A stretch of DNA of 23,455 nt from Chitinophagaceae bacterium (GTDB lineage: Bacteria; Bacteroidota; Bacteroidia; Chitinophagales; Chitinophagaceae): positions 1-23,455 of the forward strand of contig JANXWM010000227.1 of the NCBI GenBank assembly GCA_025351145.1, written 5' to 3'. Position 1 is the stretch's first letter. Every line of letters starts with the position of its first letter. Positions 7,645 through 14,681 of this stretch are shown piece by piece. Under the pieces are notes generated by a model. It was not told the origin of the DNA. It searched no databases and was given only the letters and a program-made list of their open reading frames with translations. A program made the position numbers and the translations under genes.

Positions 7645-8652
7645 ATGCAATTGATATTACTTTCTGTTTTTTACTGTTCCGCTTTTTTCTCTTTACACGA
7701 TAATGAAAATACCATCAGAAAAATAGAAATTGATGGCTATGCACAGGGTACTACATACCATATAACTTACTATGCAACCGATAGTCTTGTAACCAAAATG
7801 CAGGTAGACAGTGTGCTGAATAAAATTGACAGTTCTCTTTCTCTGTACAAACCTTACTCACTCATTAATCAGTTCAATAATTCGACCCATGGAATTATTA
7901 TTGATACTCATTTAATGAATGTGCTAAAGGCTTCGCTTACAACCTACAAATCTACCGGCGGTTTATTCGATATTACCGTTGAGCCTTTGGTAGAAGCCTG
8001 GGGCTTTGGCGCAAAGAAGATGGCTGCAATGCCCGACAGCAATACAATTGAGACGATAATGAATTGCATAGGTTCTGATAATCTCGTATTAAAAAATAAT
8101 TTCCTGCGCAAGAAAAAACCTTGTATAAAAATCGACATGAATGGTATTGCACAGGGATACACTGTTGATGTACTGGCCAACTTTTTAGAAACATACGGCA
8201 TTAAAAATTATATTGTAGAAGTTGGTGGAGAGTTAAGAGTAAAAGGCAGGAAGCCCAATAACGAAAAAATGAAAATCGGCATAGAATCACCCGGCGATGA
8301 TGAGATGGAGCCCGAAATGATTGAGCAGGTAATTGAACTGGATAGCGGTGCCATTACCAGTTCAGGTAACTACAGAAAATTTTATGAAAGCGGTGGTAAA
8401 AAAATATCGCATCTTATAGATCCGCGTACAGGTTACTCAATTCAGAACGAAATGATCAGCGTGGCGGTATATGCAAAAGATGGCATTACAGCAGATGCTT
8501 TCGATAATGCATTAATGGTTATGGGTATGGATAGTGCCTTACATTTTGTGGAGCAACGGAAAAATATTTCTGCATACATTATTTACAAAAAAAATGATGG
8601 CACTGTTGCTGATACTGCCAGCACCGGGTTTTATAAATTAATGCATCATTGA
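7645..8652 (+). CDS. apbE: FAD:protein FMN transferase (ApbE family)
   Basis: This enzyme attaches FMN covalently to a Ser/Thr of target flavoproteins, using FAD and Mg2+, on the outer face of the inner membrane. The 335-residue protein starts with an export signal (residues 1-17). ApbE hallmarks are D164-x-N-G-I-A-Q-G-Y172, the glycine pair at 194-195, H256-L-I-D-P-R-T-G263, and A-D-A-F-D-N-A-L near 284-290, which contributes to the metal site. The ATG at 7645 is the only start that keeps the signal peptide. No obvious flavoprotein target (NqrC, RnfG or similar) is in the window, so the partner must be encoded elsewhere. Its location just downstream of a ThuA-like gene may be incidental. Confidence 0.92.
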   Translation: MQLILLSVFYCSAFFSLHDNENTIRKIEIDGYAQGTTYHITYYATDSLVTKMQVDSVLNKIDSSLSLYKPYSLINQFNNSTHGIIIDTHLMNVLKASLTTYKSTGGLFDITVEPLVEAWGFGAKKMAAMPDSNTIETIMNCIGSDNLVLKNNFLRKKKPCIKIDMNGIAQGYTVDVLANFLETYGIKNYIVEVGGELRVKGRKPNNEKMKIGIESPGDDEMEPEMIEQVIELDSGAITSSGNYRKFYESGGKKISHLIDPRTGYSIQNEMISVAVYAKDGITADAFDNALMVMGMDSALHFVEQRKNISAYIIYKKNDGTVADTASTGFYKLMHH

Positions 8653-8699
8653 TCCTGTAACTTTAAACACAATTACAGAAATGACTCAAAAAATTATTA

Positions 8700-8748
8700 A
8701 CCGGGCTGAAGAATAAGTATCATACATTCTTGCGTTACACACTTGTAC
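8700..8748 (+). repeat. 49-bp intergenic repeat, copy 6 (diverged)
   Basis: An ACCGGGC end is at 8700-8706. The core at 8730-8748 reads TTGCGTTACACACTTGTAC, 16 of 19 matches to consensus. The middle begins TGAAGAATA as in copy 13. It starts 47 bases after the apbE stop, in the same orientation. Confidence 0.75.
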
Positions 8749-8809
8749 TGCATAACTTTATTCAGCGTTCAATACAGGAGCTATTTCAAATTATCAATAA
8801 CAGACATAT

Positions 8810-10189
8810 ATGAAAAAGGTAAAATCATTTTTTTTAATTCAATTATTTCTTGTTGCAGCAATAGCATCAGTTGCACAAAAAAGCACAACCGGGTGGACAA
8901 GTTTATTCGATGGTAAAACCCTTACCGGCTGGAAGAAACTTGCAGGCAATGCGGATTATAAAATAGAAAATGGAATGATAGTGGGCACCACCGTTTTATC
9001 ATCGCCCAATACCTTTCTTGGTACTGAAAAAGAGTATGGTGATTTTGTTTTGGAGCTTGAAGTAAAGATTGAAGATACAACTGCTAATTCCGGCATACAG
9101 TTCCGCAGCCACTTTAACCCACAGGCAAACGATGGCAAAGGAAAAGTATATGGCTACCAGTATGAATTAGATCCTTCCTCCCGCCGCTGGACTGCGGGCA
9201 TTTACGATGAAGGCCGCCGCGACTGGCTTTACCCCCTTTCACTAAATGCAAAAGCACAGGGTGCTTTTAAACTGGGCCAGTTTAATAAAGTACACATTGA
9301 ATGTATTGGTAACGAATTAAAAACATGGATCAATGATGTTCCCGCAGCATACGTAGTAGATACGGCCGATGCAAAAGGCTTGATTGCTTTGCAGGTGCAC
9401 AGCATTGGCACAAATACAAAATTCGTTGGTGAAAAAATCTACTGGAAAAACGTACGGATAAAAACAGGAAACATAATGCCAACTCCATTTCCTGATGGTA
9501 TTTATGTACAGAATAATACTCCCAATTTCTTATGCAATTATGAAAAAAACAGCGGCTGGAAATTACTGTTCAATGGCGTAAGCAACATTGGCTGGCGTGG
9601 TGCCTACAAAACCGGCTTTCCCGAAAAAGGCTGGCAGATAAATAATGGATTGCTCACGGTCCTTTCATCCGAAGGTAAAGAAGGGGGCAACGGCGGCGAT
9701 ATTGTTACAACAGACATGTACAGCGCATTTGATCTTTCTTTCGAATTTAAACTTACACCCGGTGCCAACAGCGGCGTAAAATATTTTGTAACGCTTACCG
9801 AAAACAATCAAGGTTCTGCAATTGGCCTGGAATACCAGATACTCGATGATGCCGTGCACCCCGATGCAAAACTTGGCCGGGATGGCAACAGGACACTTGC
9901 CTCACTTTACGATCTTATTCCCGCACCAAAACAGCCACGTTTTGTACACAAGATCGGCGATTGGAATACAGGCAGGATTATCGTTTATCCCAACAATCAT
10001 GTAGAGCACTATTTAAACGGGATAAAGGTGCTGGAGTACGAACGCGGCTCACAATCTTTCCGCGACCTTGTCGCCATAAGCAAGTATAAAATATGGCCAA
10101 ACTTTGGCGAAGCTAATGAGGGCCACATCCTGCTTCAGGATCATGGAAATGAAGTAAGCTTCAGGAGCATCAAGATTAAGCCGTTGTAG
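8810..10189 (+). CDS. Secreted protein with two DUF1080 (3-keto-disaccharide hydrolase) domains
   Basis: The protein has 459 residues. Residues 1-22 are a signal peptide ending 'SVAQ'. Domain 1 (about 25-218) begins 'WTSLFDGKTLTGWKK' and domain 2 (about 245-458) begins 'WKLLFNGVSNIGWRG'. Both carry the DUF1080 pattern: the FDG/FNG-x-GW start, a 'SGIQFRS' or 'SGVKYFV' strand, a 'YQYELDP' or 'LEYQILDD' acidic strand, and a concanavalin-like jelly-roll layout. The family is linked to cleavage of 3-keto-glycosides, where the sugar is first oxidised at C3. The two domains are tandem copies that have diverged, and the partner oxidoreductase is not in this window. The ATG at 8810 is well placed before the signal peptide. 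Confidence 0.9.
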   Translation: MKKVKSFFLIQLFLVAAIASVAQKSTTGWTSLFDGKTLTGWKKLAGNADYKIENGMIVGTTVLSSPNTFLGTEKEYGDFVLELEVKIEDTTANSGIQFRSHFNPQANDGKGKVYGYQYELDPSSRRWTAGIYDEGRRDWLYPLSLNAKAQGAFKLGQFNKVHIECIGNELKTWINDVPAAYVVDTADAKGLIALQVHSIGTNTKFVGEKIYWKNVRIKTGNIMPTPFPDGIYVQNNTPNFLCNYEKNSGWKLLFNGVSNIGWRGAYKTGFPEKGWQINNGLLTVLSSEGKEGGNGGDIVTTDMYSAFDLSFEFKLTPGANSGVKYFVTLTENNQGSAIGLEYQILDDAVHPDAKLGRDGNRTLASLYDLIPAPKQPRFVHKIGDWNTGRIIVYPNNHVEHYLNGIKVLEYERGSQSFRDLVAISKYKIWPNFGEANEGHILLQDHGNEVSFRSIKIKPL

Positions 10190-10224
10190 ATTTTCACACC
10201 TACCCAGGCAAGAAATTATTATTG

Positions 10225-10273
10225 GCCAGGCAAAAGTTTTTCATGGCAACATCCTTGCGTCGCACTCTTGTAC
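10225..10273 (+). repeat. 49-bp intergenic repeat, copy 7
   Basis: The GCCAGGC end is at 10225-10231 and a perfect core at 10255-10273, followed by GTTCAGAT as in copy 11. It starts 35 bases after the DUF1080 stop. Its core is the exact reverse complement of the copy 8 core 85 bases downstream. Confidence 0.9.
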
Positions 10274-10358
10274 GTTCAGATTCAATAATGAGCAAAGCGC
10301 AACGAACAAATACGGAACGGCTTAAACCTAAAGGCTTAAGCTGATTTCTAATAAAACA

Positions 10359-10408
10359 GTACAAGAGTGCGACGCAAGTAAAGCTTCATACCTGTTCTGT
10401 ATTATGGT
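10359..10408 (-). repeat. 50-bp intergenic repeat, copy 8
   Basis: A perfect reverse core is at 10359-10377. The other end is degenerate (TTATGGT, 10402-10408) and followed by an A-run. The stretch next to the core, AGTAAAGCTTCA, is shared with copy 14 in the opposite orientation, which suggests a close common origin. It lies 89 bases before the UxaA-type gene. Confidence 0.85.
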
Positions 10409-10468
10409 TCAAAAAAAGTTTTTATAGTAATCTTGCCAATGCCGTAAACAAATTGTTTAAAGAACATT

Positions 10469-10482
10469 TACCTTAGTAAGGT
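10469..10482 (+). promoter_or_regulatory. Palindrome over a probable -7 element for the uxaA pair
   Basis: TACCTTAG at 10469-10476 is a 7/8 match to TAnnTTTG. Overlapping it, ACCTTAGTAAGGT at 10470-10482 is a perfect 13-base palindrome around a central G. A dimeric regulator bound there would cover the promoter. The start codon is 15 bases further on. The assignment is inference from position and symmetry. Confidence 0.4.
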
Positions 10483-10497
10483 TTACAAATTAATTTA

Positions 10498-10797
10498 ATG
10501 AATAAACTGATTCAGATACATCCACAGGATAATGTTTTAATTGTACGGCAAAGCATTGAACCCGGAGATAAAGAAATGATCAATGACGCAGAAATTGTTT
10601 TTGATAAGCCAATTGCACTTGGCCATAAAATTGCTGCCATACATTTACAAAAGGGCGATGTAATTATAAAATATGGCGTGCCCATTGGCTCTGCAACAAT
10701 GGAACTCGTTGCAGGCACACATATACACCTGCACAACATGAAGAGCGATTATATACCCACATACACTTTAGACGAGGAATTTATACATGCAAAATAA
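10498..10797 (+). CDS. UxaA family dehydratase, small (SAF-domain) subunit
   Basis: This 99-residue SAF-domain protein corresponds to the N-terminal part of altronate/galactarate dehydratases (UxaA, GarD) and to SuyA of sulfolactate lyase. Visible motifs are 'LGHKIA' (41-46), 'KYGVPIGSAT' (58-67) and the His-rich 'GTHIHLHN' (73-80), whose histidines are likely metal or substrate ligands. Its stop codon overlaps the next gene by 11 bases, showing translational coupling with the large subunit, which fits a two-subunit enzyme. The substrate is probably a C6 sugar acid such as altronate, but split enzymes of this family also act on sulfolactate. Confidence 0.88.
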   Translation: MNKLIQIHPQDNVLIVRQSIEPGDKEMINDAEIVFDKPIALGHKIAAIHLQKGDVIIKYGVPIGSATMELVAGTHIHLHNMKSDYIPTYTLDEEFIHAK

Positions 10798-11992
10798 TAT
10801 AACCATGCAGGGCTACCTGCGCAGCGATGGCCGCAAAGGAATACGCAATGTAATTGTGGTGGCATACCTTGTTGAATGTGCACACCATGTTGCAAGAGAA
10901 ATAAGTTCTTCTTTTAAAGGACAGAATGTACACCTGATTGGTTTTCCGGGTTGTTTCCCCAATGCGTATGCCGACCGGATTATGAATGCTTTGTGCATAC
11001 ACCCAAATGTGGGCGGGGCATTACTGGTATCCCTGGGTTGTGAGAGTTTTAACCGCAACAGGCTGCTGGAAAACATACACGCTTCAGGAAGACCGGGGCA
11101 TTTGGTGGGTATTCAAAAGCAGGGCGGTACACGTAAAGCTGTCAGCGATGGAAAAGAATGGGTTGCTAATGCCTTAAAAGAAATTGAAAAAGTTGAAAAA
11201 GTTGATATGCAAATCAGCGACCTGATCGTGGGAACAGTTTGCGGCGGCAGCGATGCTACAAGCGGTATTACTGCCAACCCGGCTGTGGGCCGGGCTTTTG
11301 ACAGGCTTGTTGCCAATAATGGTATTGCCATATTTGAGGAAACCGGTGAAATGATAGGCCTGGAAGGCATAATGAGCAAGCGTGCTGTAACACCTGAGCT
11401 TAGTGAAGAATTAAGAAAGTCAGTAGAAAAAGCGGCAAAGTATTATACAATAATGGGGCACGGAAGTTTTGCACCGGGTAATGCCGATGGTGGTTTAACC
11501 ACCATCGAAGAAAAATCGATGGGTGCTTACTGCAAAAGCGGGAATTCGCCCATTTCAGGTTTAATAAAACCTGGTGATGTTCCGCATAAAGCAGGTTTAT
11601 ATCTTATGGATGTTGTGCCTGATGGGGAGCCCCGGTTCGGTTTTCCAAACATTAGCGATAATGCAGAAATTGTAGAAATGATTGCCAGCGGTTCGCATTT
11701 AATTTTATTTACAACCGGCCGTGGTTCTGTTGTGGGGTCAGCCATTTCGCCTGTAATAAAAATATGTGCAAACCCGGAAACTTATGAGCGTATGGATGAA
11801 GACATGGATATTAATGCCGGTAAAATTTTATTAAACAAAGCAACCCTTGACGAAACTGGTAATGAAATTTTTGAAAAGATAATTGAAATTGCCTCCGGAG
11901 GGCTTAGTTGCTCTGAAGAACTGGGGCACCAGGAATTTATATTGACTTATAAAACATTCGAACCTATAGGACCAAGTTGCCTGCCCCAATAA
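10787..11992 (+). CDS. UxaA family dehydratase, large subunit
   Basis: This 401-residue protein matches the C-terminal, catalytic portion of altronate/galactarate dehydratases. It opens with 'GYLRSDGRKGIRN' (9-21), the usual start of this domain, and has Cys-containing motifs 'GFPGCFPNA' (C56), 'SLGCES' (C85) and 'GTVCGGSD' (C152), the last in the iron- or metal-binding region of the family, followed by 'SGITANPAVG'. With the upstream SAF subunit it should dehydrate a sugar acid to a 2-keto-3-deoxy acid. ATG 10787 overlaps the previous gene; ATG 10805 is a possible alternative. No dehydrogenase, isomerase or KDG kinase for the pathway is nearby. SuyB (sulfolactate lyase) is the main alternative identity. 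Confidence 0.88.
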   Translation: MQNNITMQGYLRSDGRKGIRNVIVVAYLVECAHHVAREISSSFKGQNVHLIGFPGCFPNAYADRIMNALCIHPNVGGALLVSLGCESFNRNRLLENIHASGRPGHLVGIQKQGGTRKAVSDGKEWVANALKEIEKVEKVDMQISDLIVGTVCGGSDATSGITANPAVGRAFDRLVANNGIAIFEETGEMIGLEGIMSKRAVTPELSEELRKSVEKAAKYYTIMGHGSFAPGNADGGLTTIEEKSMGAYCKSGNSPISGLIKPGDVPHKAGLYLMDVVPDGEPRFGFPNISDNAEIVEMIASGSHLILFTTGRGSVVGSAISPVIKICANPETYERMDEDMDINAGKILLNKATLDETGNEIFEKIIEIASGGLSCSEELGHQEFILTYKTFEPIGPSCLPQ

Positions 11993-12267
11993 AATTGTTA
12001 TTATTCAAAAAAGGCTGGAATTTAATCCAAACATTCGTTTTAAAACAAGCAGCAACTTAACTGCTTAAGCTGCAATCACTTTGCATTTTTAGTTTAGCAC
12101 TGGAATTGGAAACCTTTCTTTTGTAATAAAAAATTTATAAATTTTTAACAGCGCTTCCTTAGTGCAAAATTACTACCCGGCACAGTTTTAGCACACACCT
12201 CTTCACTTTAACAAATTTAAAACAGATTCATTTTTAACATCTGTAAAACACAAAGGTCGAAACCTAA
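11993..12267. other. AT-rich gene-free stretch before the small-peptide gene
   Basis: No convincing ORF and no repeat copy occur here; this is one of two long gaps in the window without the repeat. Two weak hairpins are visible: AAGCAG/CTGCTT (12047-12052 with 12061-12066) and ACAGAT/ATCTGT (12222-12227 with 12239-12244). Neither is followed by a T-run, so a terminator for the uxaA pair is not evident. Confidence 0.5.
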
Positions 12268-12342
12268 GTAATTGTAAAAACGTAATTGTACAAATTGTTG
12301 CATTGAACAACTTTAGCAACGTTTTTACCAATAGGTTAAAAA
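12268..12342 (+). promoter_or_regulatory. Probable promoter region and leader hairpin of the small-peptide gene
   Basis: GTAATTGTA occurs twice as a direct repeat (12268-12276 and 12282-12290, 14 bases apart). The second copy contains a TTG (12286-12288) that is 20 bases from a weak -7-like AACTTTAG (12309-12316). Just downstream, TTTTTACC (12322-12329) can pair with GGTTAAAAA (12334-12342), a hairpin near the expected 5' end of the mRNA. The direct repeat could be a regulator site; this is inferred from position. Confidence 0.35.
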
Positions 12343-12382
12343 TGAATTTAAACAATTAAATAAACACCAATTTATACAAGTT

Positions 12383-12574
12383 ATGAAAACGAGAATTAAA
12401 GTATTATTTGCTGCGCTTCTTTTAGTATTTGCGGTTGTAGCTATCAATGCAAAAGTGCGTACAGTGCCATTTAAAAAATCACAATCATTTGCAGGCATGA
12501 GTAAAGAACAAAAACATGAGCGTATTGAGCAATTGAAACACAGAAGCGAAAAGGCCGGTAATGATAAAATTTAG
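12383..12574 (+). CDS. Small exported basic peptide (63 aa), unknown function
   Basis: Residues 1-23 form a clear signal peptide (positively charged start, then a hydrophobic core, ending 'INA'). The mature part would be about 40 residues, very hydrophilic, with 11 Lys/Arg against 5 Asp/Glu, and the segment from about 39 to 58 could form a charged helix. No cysteines and no known motif are present. It is a single-gene unit: a roughly 60-base leader lies upstream and a near-perfect hairpin terminator starts 29 bases after the stop, which suggests substantial, independent expression. The family is not recognised. Confidence 0.7.
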   Translation: MKTRIKVLFAALLLVFAVVAINAKVRTVPFKKSQSFAGMSKEQKHERIEQLKHRSEKAGNDKI

Positions 12575-12602
12575 ATTATAAAAGGGTTATTAAAATTTTA
12601 AG

Positions 12603-12640
12603 AATAAAAGGGCTGGTCTTTAAAGACCAGCCCTTTTATT
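12603..12640. terminator. Strong hairpin terminator, usable on both strands
   Basis: Bases 12603-12621 and 12622-12640 are perfect reverse complements (19 pairs on paper, with the central AAA/TTT forming the loop in practice). The GC-rich part is GGGCTGGTC with GACCAGCCC, flanked by A-run and T-run, as expected for Rho-independent termination in either direction. It closes the small-peptide gene. Confidence 0.92.
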
Positions 12641-12689
12641 GAATATAAGTTAAGGTTGCTGTTCTTTTTTGCCGCAAATTGATCAGAAA

Positions 12690-12739
12690 GTACAAGGGTG
12701 CGACGCAACACTGCTTCATTCCTGTACCAAACGCTGGGT
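12690..12739 (-). repeat. 50-bp intergenic repeat, copy 9
   Basis: The reverse core at 12690-12708 has one mismatch (GTACAAGGGTGCGACGCAA). The other end is degenerate (GCTGGGT, 12733-12739) and followed by TAAAAAA. It lies beyond the hairpin terminator. Confidence 0.8.
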
Positions 12740-12819
12740 TAAAAAAGTAATAATACAATGAAAAATATAGCGTAAAACAACACTTGGGCTTAACTATTGA
12801 ATTGCGATGGCTTTTATGG

Positions 12820-12869
12820 ACCAGGCATCAAATCTATGATTAAGCTTCCCTTGCGTCGCACTCTTCATG
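12820..12869 (+). repeat. 50-bp intergenic repeat, copy 10
   Basis: The ACCAGGC end is at 12820-12826. The core at 12851-12869 is perfect for its first 15 bases but ends CATG instead of GTAC. The middle ATGATTAAGCTTC matches copies 11 and 13. It points away from copy 9. Confidence 0.82.
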
Positions 12870-12993
12870 GTTCTTCTTTCATGGCATCAAGGCACCTGTA
12901 ATATTGAATAAAGGCTCCGTTAATTTTAATAGTTAAAGCAATCTGCTAATAAATAAGCCATTGAGCCAAAAAAAAAGTATTTTAGCATGTAAG

Positions 12994-13037
12994 ATTGAAA
13001 TCTATAATTATATAGCAGATAATCTGGTTATTTCAAT
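12994..13037 (+). other. Possible three-way-junction structure in the leader of the hydrolase gene
   Basis: ATTGAAAT (12994-13001) pairs with ATTTCAAT (13030-13037) and encloses two abutting hairpins, CTATA/TATAG with loop ATTA (13002-13015) and CAGA/TCTG with loop TAA (13016-13026). Every arm is perfect and the parts join with only GTT unpaired. It lies 60 bases before the start at 13098. The pairs are mostly A-T, so a chance origin is possible; it does not resemble a tRNA. Confidence 0.35.
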
Positions 13038-13097
13038 TCATTTCTTTTTATTTGTATTGATTGATCTATTTTCTTTGATTGCTGGAAAAAATAACTG

Positions 13098-13877
13098 ATG
13101 AACTACGAGGTTAAACAAATTGAAAAATTTAAGTTTATTGAAGAAGGTGAAGGTGAACCTTTGGTATTGCTGCACGGCCTTTTTGGGGCGTTAAGCAATT
13201 TCAAAGACTTGATAGAACACTTTAGGCAGACTTATAAAGTGATTGTTCCTTTATTGCCATTATTTGAACTGGATTTATTTCATACTACGGTTGGCGGGCT
13301 GGAAAAGCATGTTCAAAAATTTCTGGAAGCCCTCAATTATAATGATATTCATTTGATGGGTAATTCACTAGGTGGGCATGTGGCACTGGTGCATGTACTT
13401 AAACATCCAGAGAGGATTAAATCCATTATTCTCACCGGAAGTTCGGGCTTATTTGAAAACGGGATGGGCGACAGCTATCCAAAACGTGGTGATTATGAAT
13501 ATATTAAACGTAAAACGGAACTAACTTTTTATGATCCGGCAACTGCAACTAAAGAGTTGGTTGATGAAGTTTATGAGCTTTGTAATAACCGGCTTAAAGT
13601 GATTAAGATTATTTCGCTGGCGAAAAGTGCCATACGCAATAATCTTGGCGAAGAGTTAAACCAGATTAATAAACCAACATTACTGGTATGGGGGAACAAT
13701 GATACTATTACGCCACCCTTTGTTGCAAAAGAATTCCATAATCTTATCCCAAACAGTGAATTATACTTTATAGATAAATGTGGTCATGCGCCAATGATGG
13801 AAGCACCTGAAGAGTTTAACAGGATACTAGAACAGTTTCTTAGCAAATTAAAGCTGCCTGCTGCAACAGTTGCATAA
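13098..13877 (+). CDS. Alpha/beta hydrolase
   Basis: This is a serine hydrolase of the alpha/beta fold, 259 residues, cytoplasmic. The oxyanion-hole HG is at H26-G27 ('LLHGLFG'), the nucleophile is S90 in the elbow G-N-S-L-G-G, the acid is D202 ('WGNNDTITP') and the catalytic histidine is H230 ('CGHAPMMEAP'), so the triad is complete. The lid region between about 115 and 185 is helical. The substrate is unknown; the sequence resembles the MhpC/esterase-like group. It is 31 bases upstream of the CBS-domain gene and probably starts the operon that ends with nadK. Confidence 0.9.
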   Translation: MNYEVKQIEKFKFIEEGEGEPLVLLHGLFGALSNFKDLIEHFRQTYKVIVPLLPLFELDLFHTTVGGLEKHVQKFLEALNYNDIHLMGNSLGGHVALVHVLKHPERIKSIILTGSSGLFENGMGDSYPKRGDYEYIKRKTELTFYDPATATKELVDEVYELCNNRLKVIKIISLAKSAIRNNLGEELNQINKPTLLVWGNNDTITPPFVAKEFHNLIPNSELYFIDKCGHAPMMEAPEEFNRILEQFLSKLKLPAATVA

Positions 13878-13908
13878 ATTTTATTGTCTTTTATATATCC
13901 TATAAAAA

Positions 13909-14568
13909 ATGTTAGTATCTCAAATCATAGAAACTGATTTTCCAATTGTTAATGTTCAGGATAAAGTTTCCTTTGCCCTGCAGCTGATGGAGGATTATGA
14001 TGTTTTACACTTACCGGTTATTTCCAAAGAAAAATTTACAGGTATTATAAGTAAGTATGATTTAATCGATGCAGAAGAAAAAGCATTGCTGTTAACGCTG
14101 CAACACCAGTTTATTCAGGCTTCTGTTTTGCCTGAAGATCATTTTTTAACAGCACTCAAAATGATCGGTCACTTTGATATTTCTGTTGTTCCTGCCATAA
14201 ATAAAAATGGTGAAATACAAGGTATTATCACCCAAAAAAACCTTATTCGTGCAATTGCCGGTTTTTGTAATGTGGAAGAACCCGGAGGTATGGTTGTTTT
14301 AGAAATGGACCGCCATAGCTTTTCATTTGGTGAGTTAACGCGACTTGTTGAAACAAATGATGCCAGCATTACACAACTCAATACTTATACAGAAGGCGGT
14401 ACTGGCCTGTTGATTGTAACTATTAAAATAAACCGGATTGGGATTTCTGATATAATAGCAACTTTACAGCGGTATGAATATGTGATCCGCTATTATTTTG
14501 GAGAAGAAGATTATGAAAATGAACTAAAGGAAAATTACGATTTACTAATGACCTATCTCAATATTTAA
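13909..14568 (+). CDS. CBS-domain protein with ACT-like C-terminus
   Basis: The protein has 219 residues. Two CBS motifs form a Bateman module: about residues 5-55 ('FPIVNVQDKVSFALQLM...GIISKYDL') and about 70-120 ('EDHFLTALKMIGHFDISVVPAI...GIITQKNLIRAI'). Such modules bind adenosyl ligands (AMP, ATP, SAM or NAD-type). The C-terminal part (about 127-205) starts with 'GGMVVLEMDRHSFSFGELTRLVE' and looks like an ACT-type ligand-binding fold. It is probably a soluble sensor or regulator. In Bacteroidota such a gene is commonly found beside nadK, and the same arrangement is seen here, so a link to adenylate/NAD status is reasonable but not shown. Confidence 0.88.
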   Translation: MLVSQIIETDFPIVNVQDKVSFALQLMEDYDVLHLPVISKEKFTGIISKYDLIDAEEKALLLTLQHQFIQASVLPEDHFLTALKMIGHFDISVVPAINKNGEIQGIITQKNLIRAIAGFCNVEEPGGMVVLEMDRHSFSFGELTRLVETNDASITQLNTYTEGGTGLLIVTIKINRIGISDIIATLQRYEYVIRYYFGEEDYENELKENYDLLMTYLNI

Positions 14569-14597
14569 TAACCATATCCAATTACAGGGCCATCTTA

Positions 14598-14622
14598 TGA
14601 ATGTTAAAAAAATAAACATTCA
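14598..14622 (+). other. Small AT-rich hairpin after the CBS gene
   Basis: TGAATGTT (14598-14605) and AACATTCA (14615-14622) are perfect 8-base complements around a 9-base A-rich loop, 29 bases after the CBS-gene stop. There is no T-run after it, so it may be a weak attenuator or mRNA-stability element rather than a terminator. Confidence 0.35.
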
Positions 14623-14681
14623 ACCCCGAAACAACACAAAAAGCTATTTTTACCGCTCACCATAACCGAAGAAAGATTATA

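Noticed and set aside
7415..7654. 79-codon frame over the end of the ThuA-like gene, as evidence of a frameshift
   Set aside because: The conserved ThuA continuation is in the original frame after TGA 7477-7479, not in this frame, so the lesion is a nonsense codon and not a frameshift.
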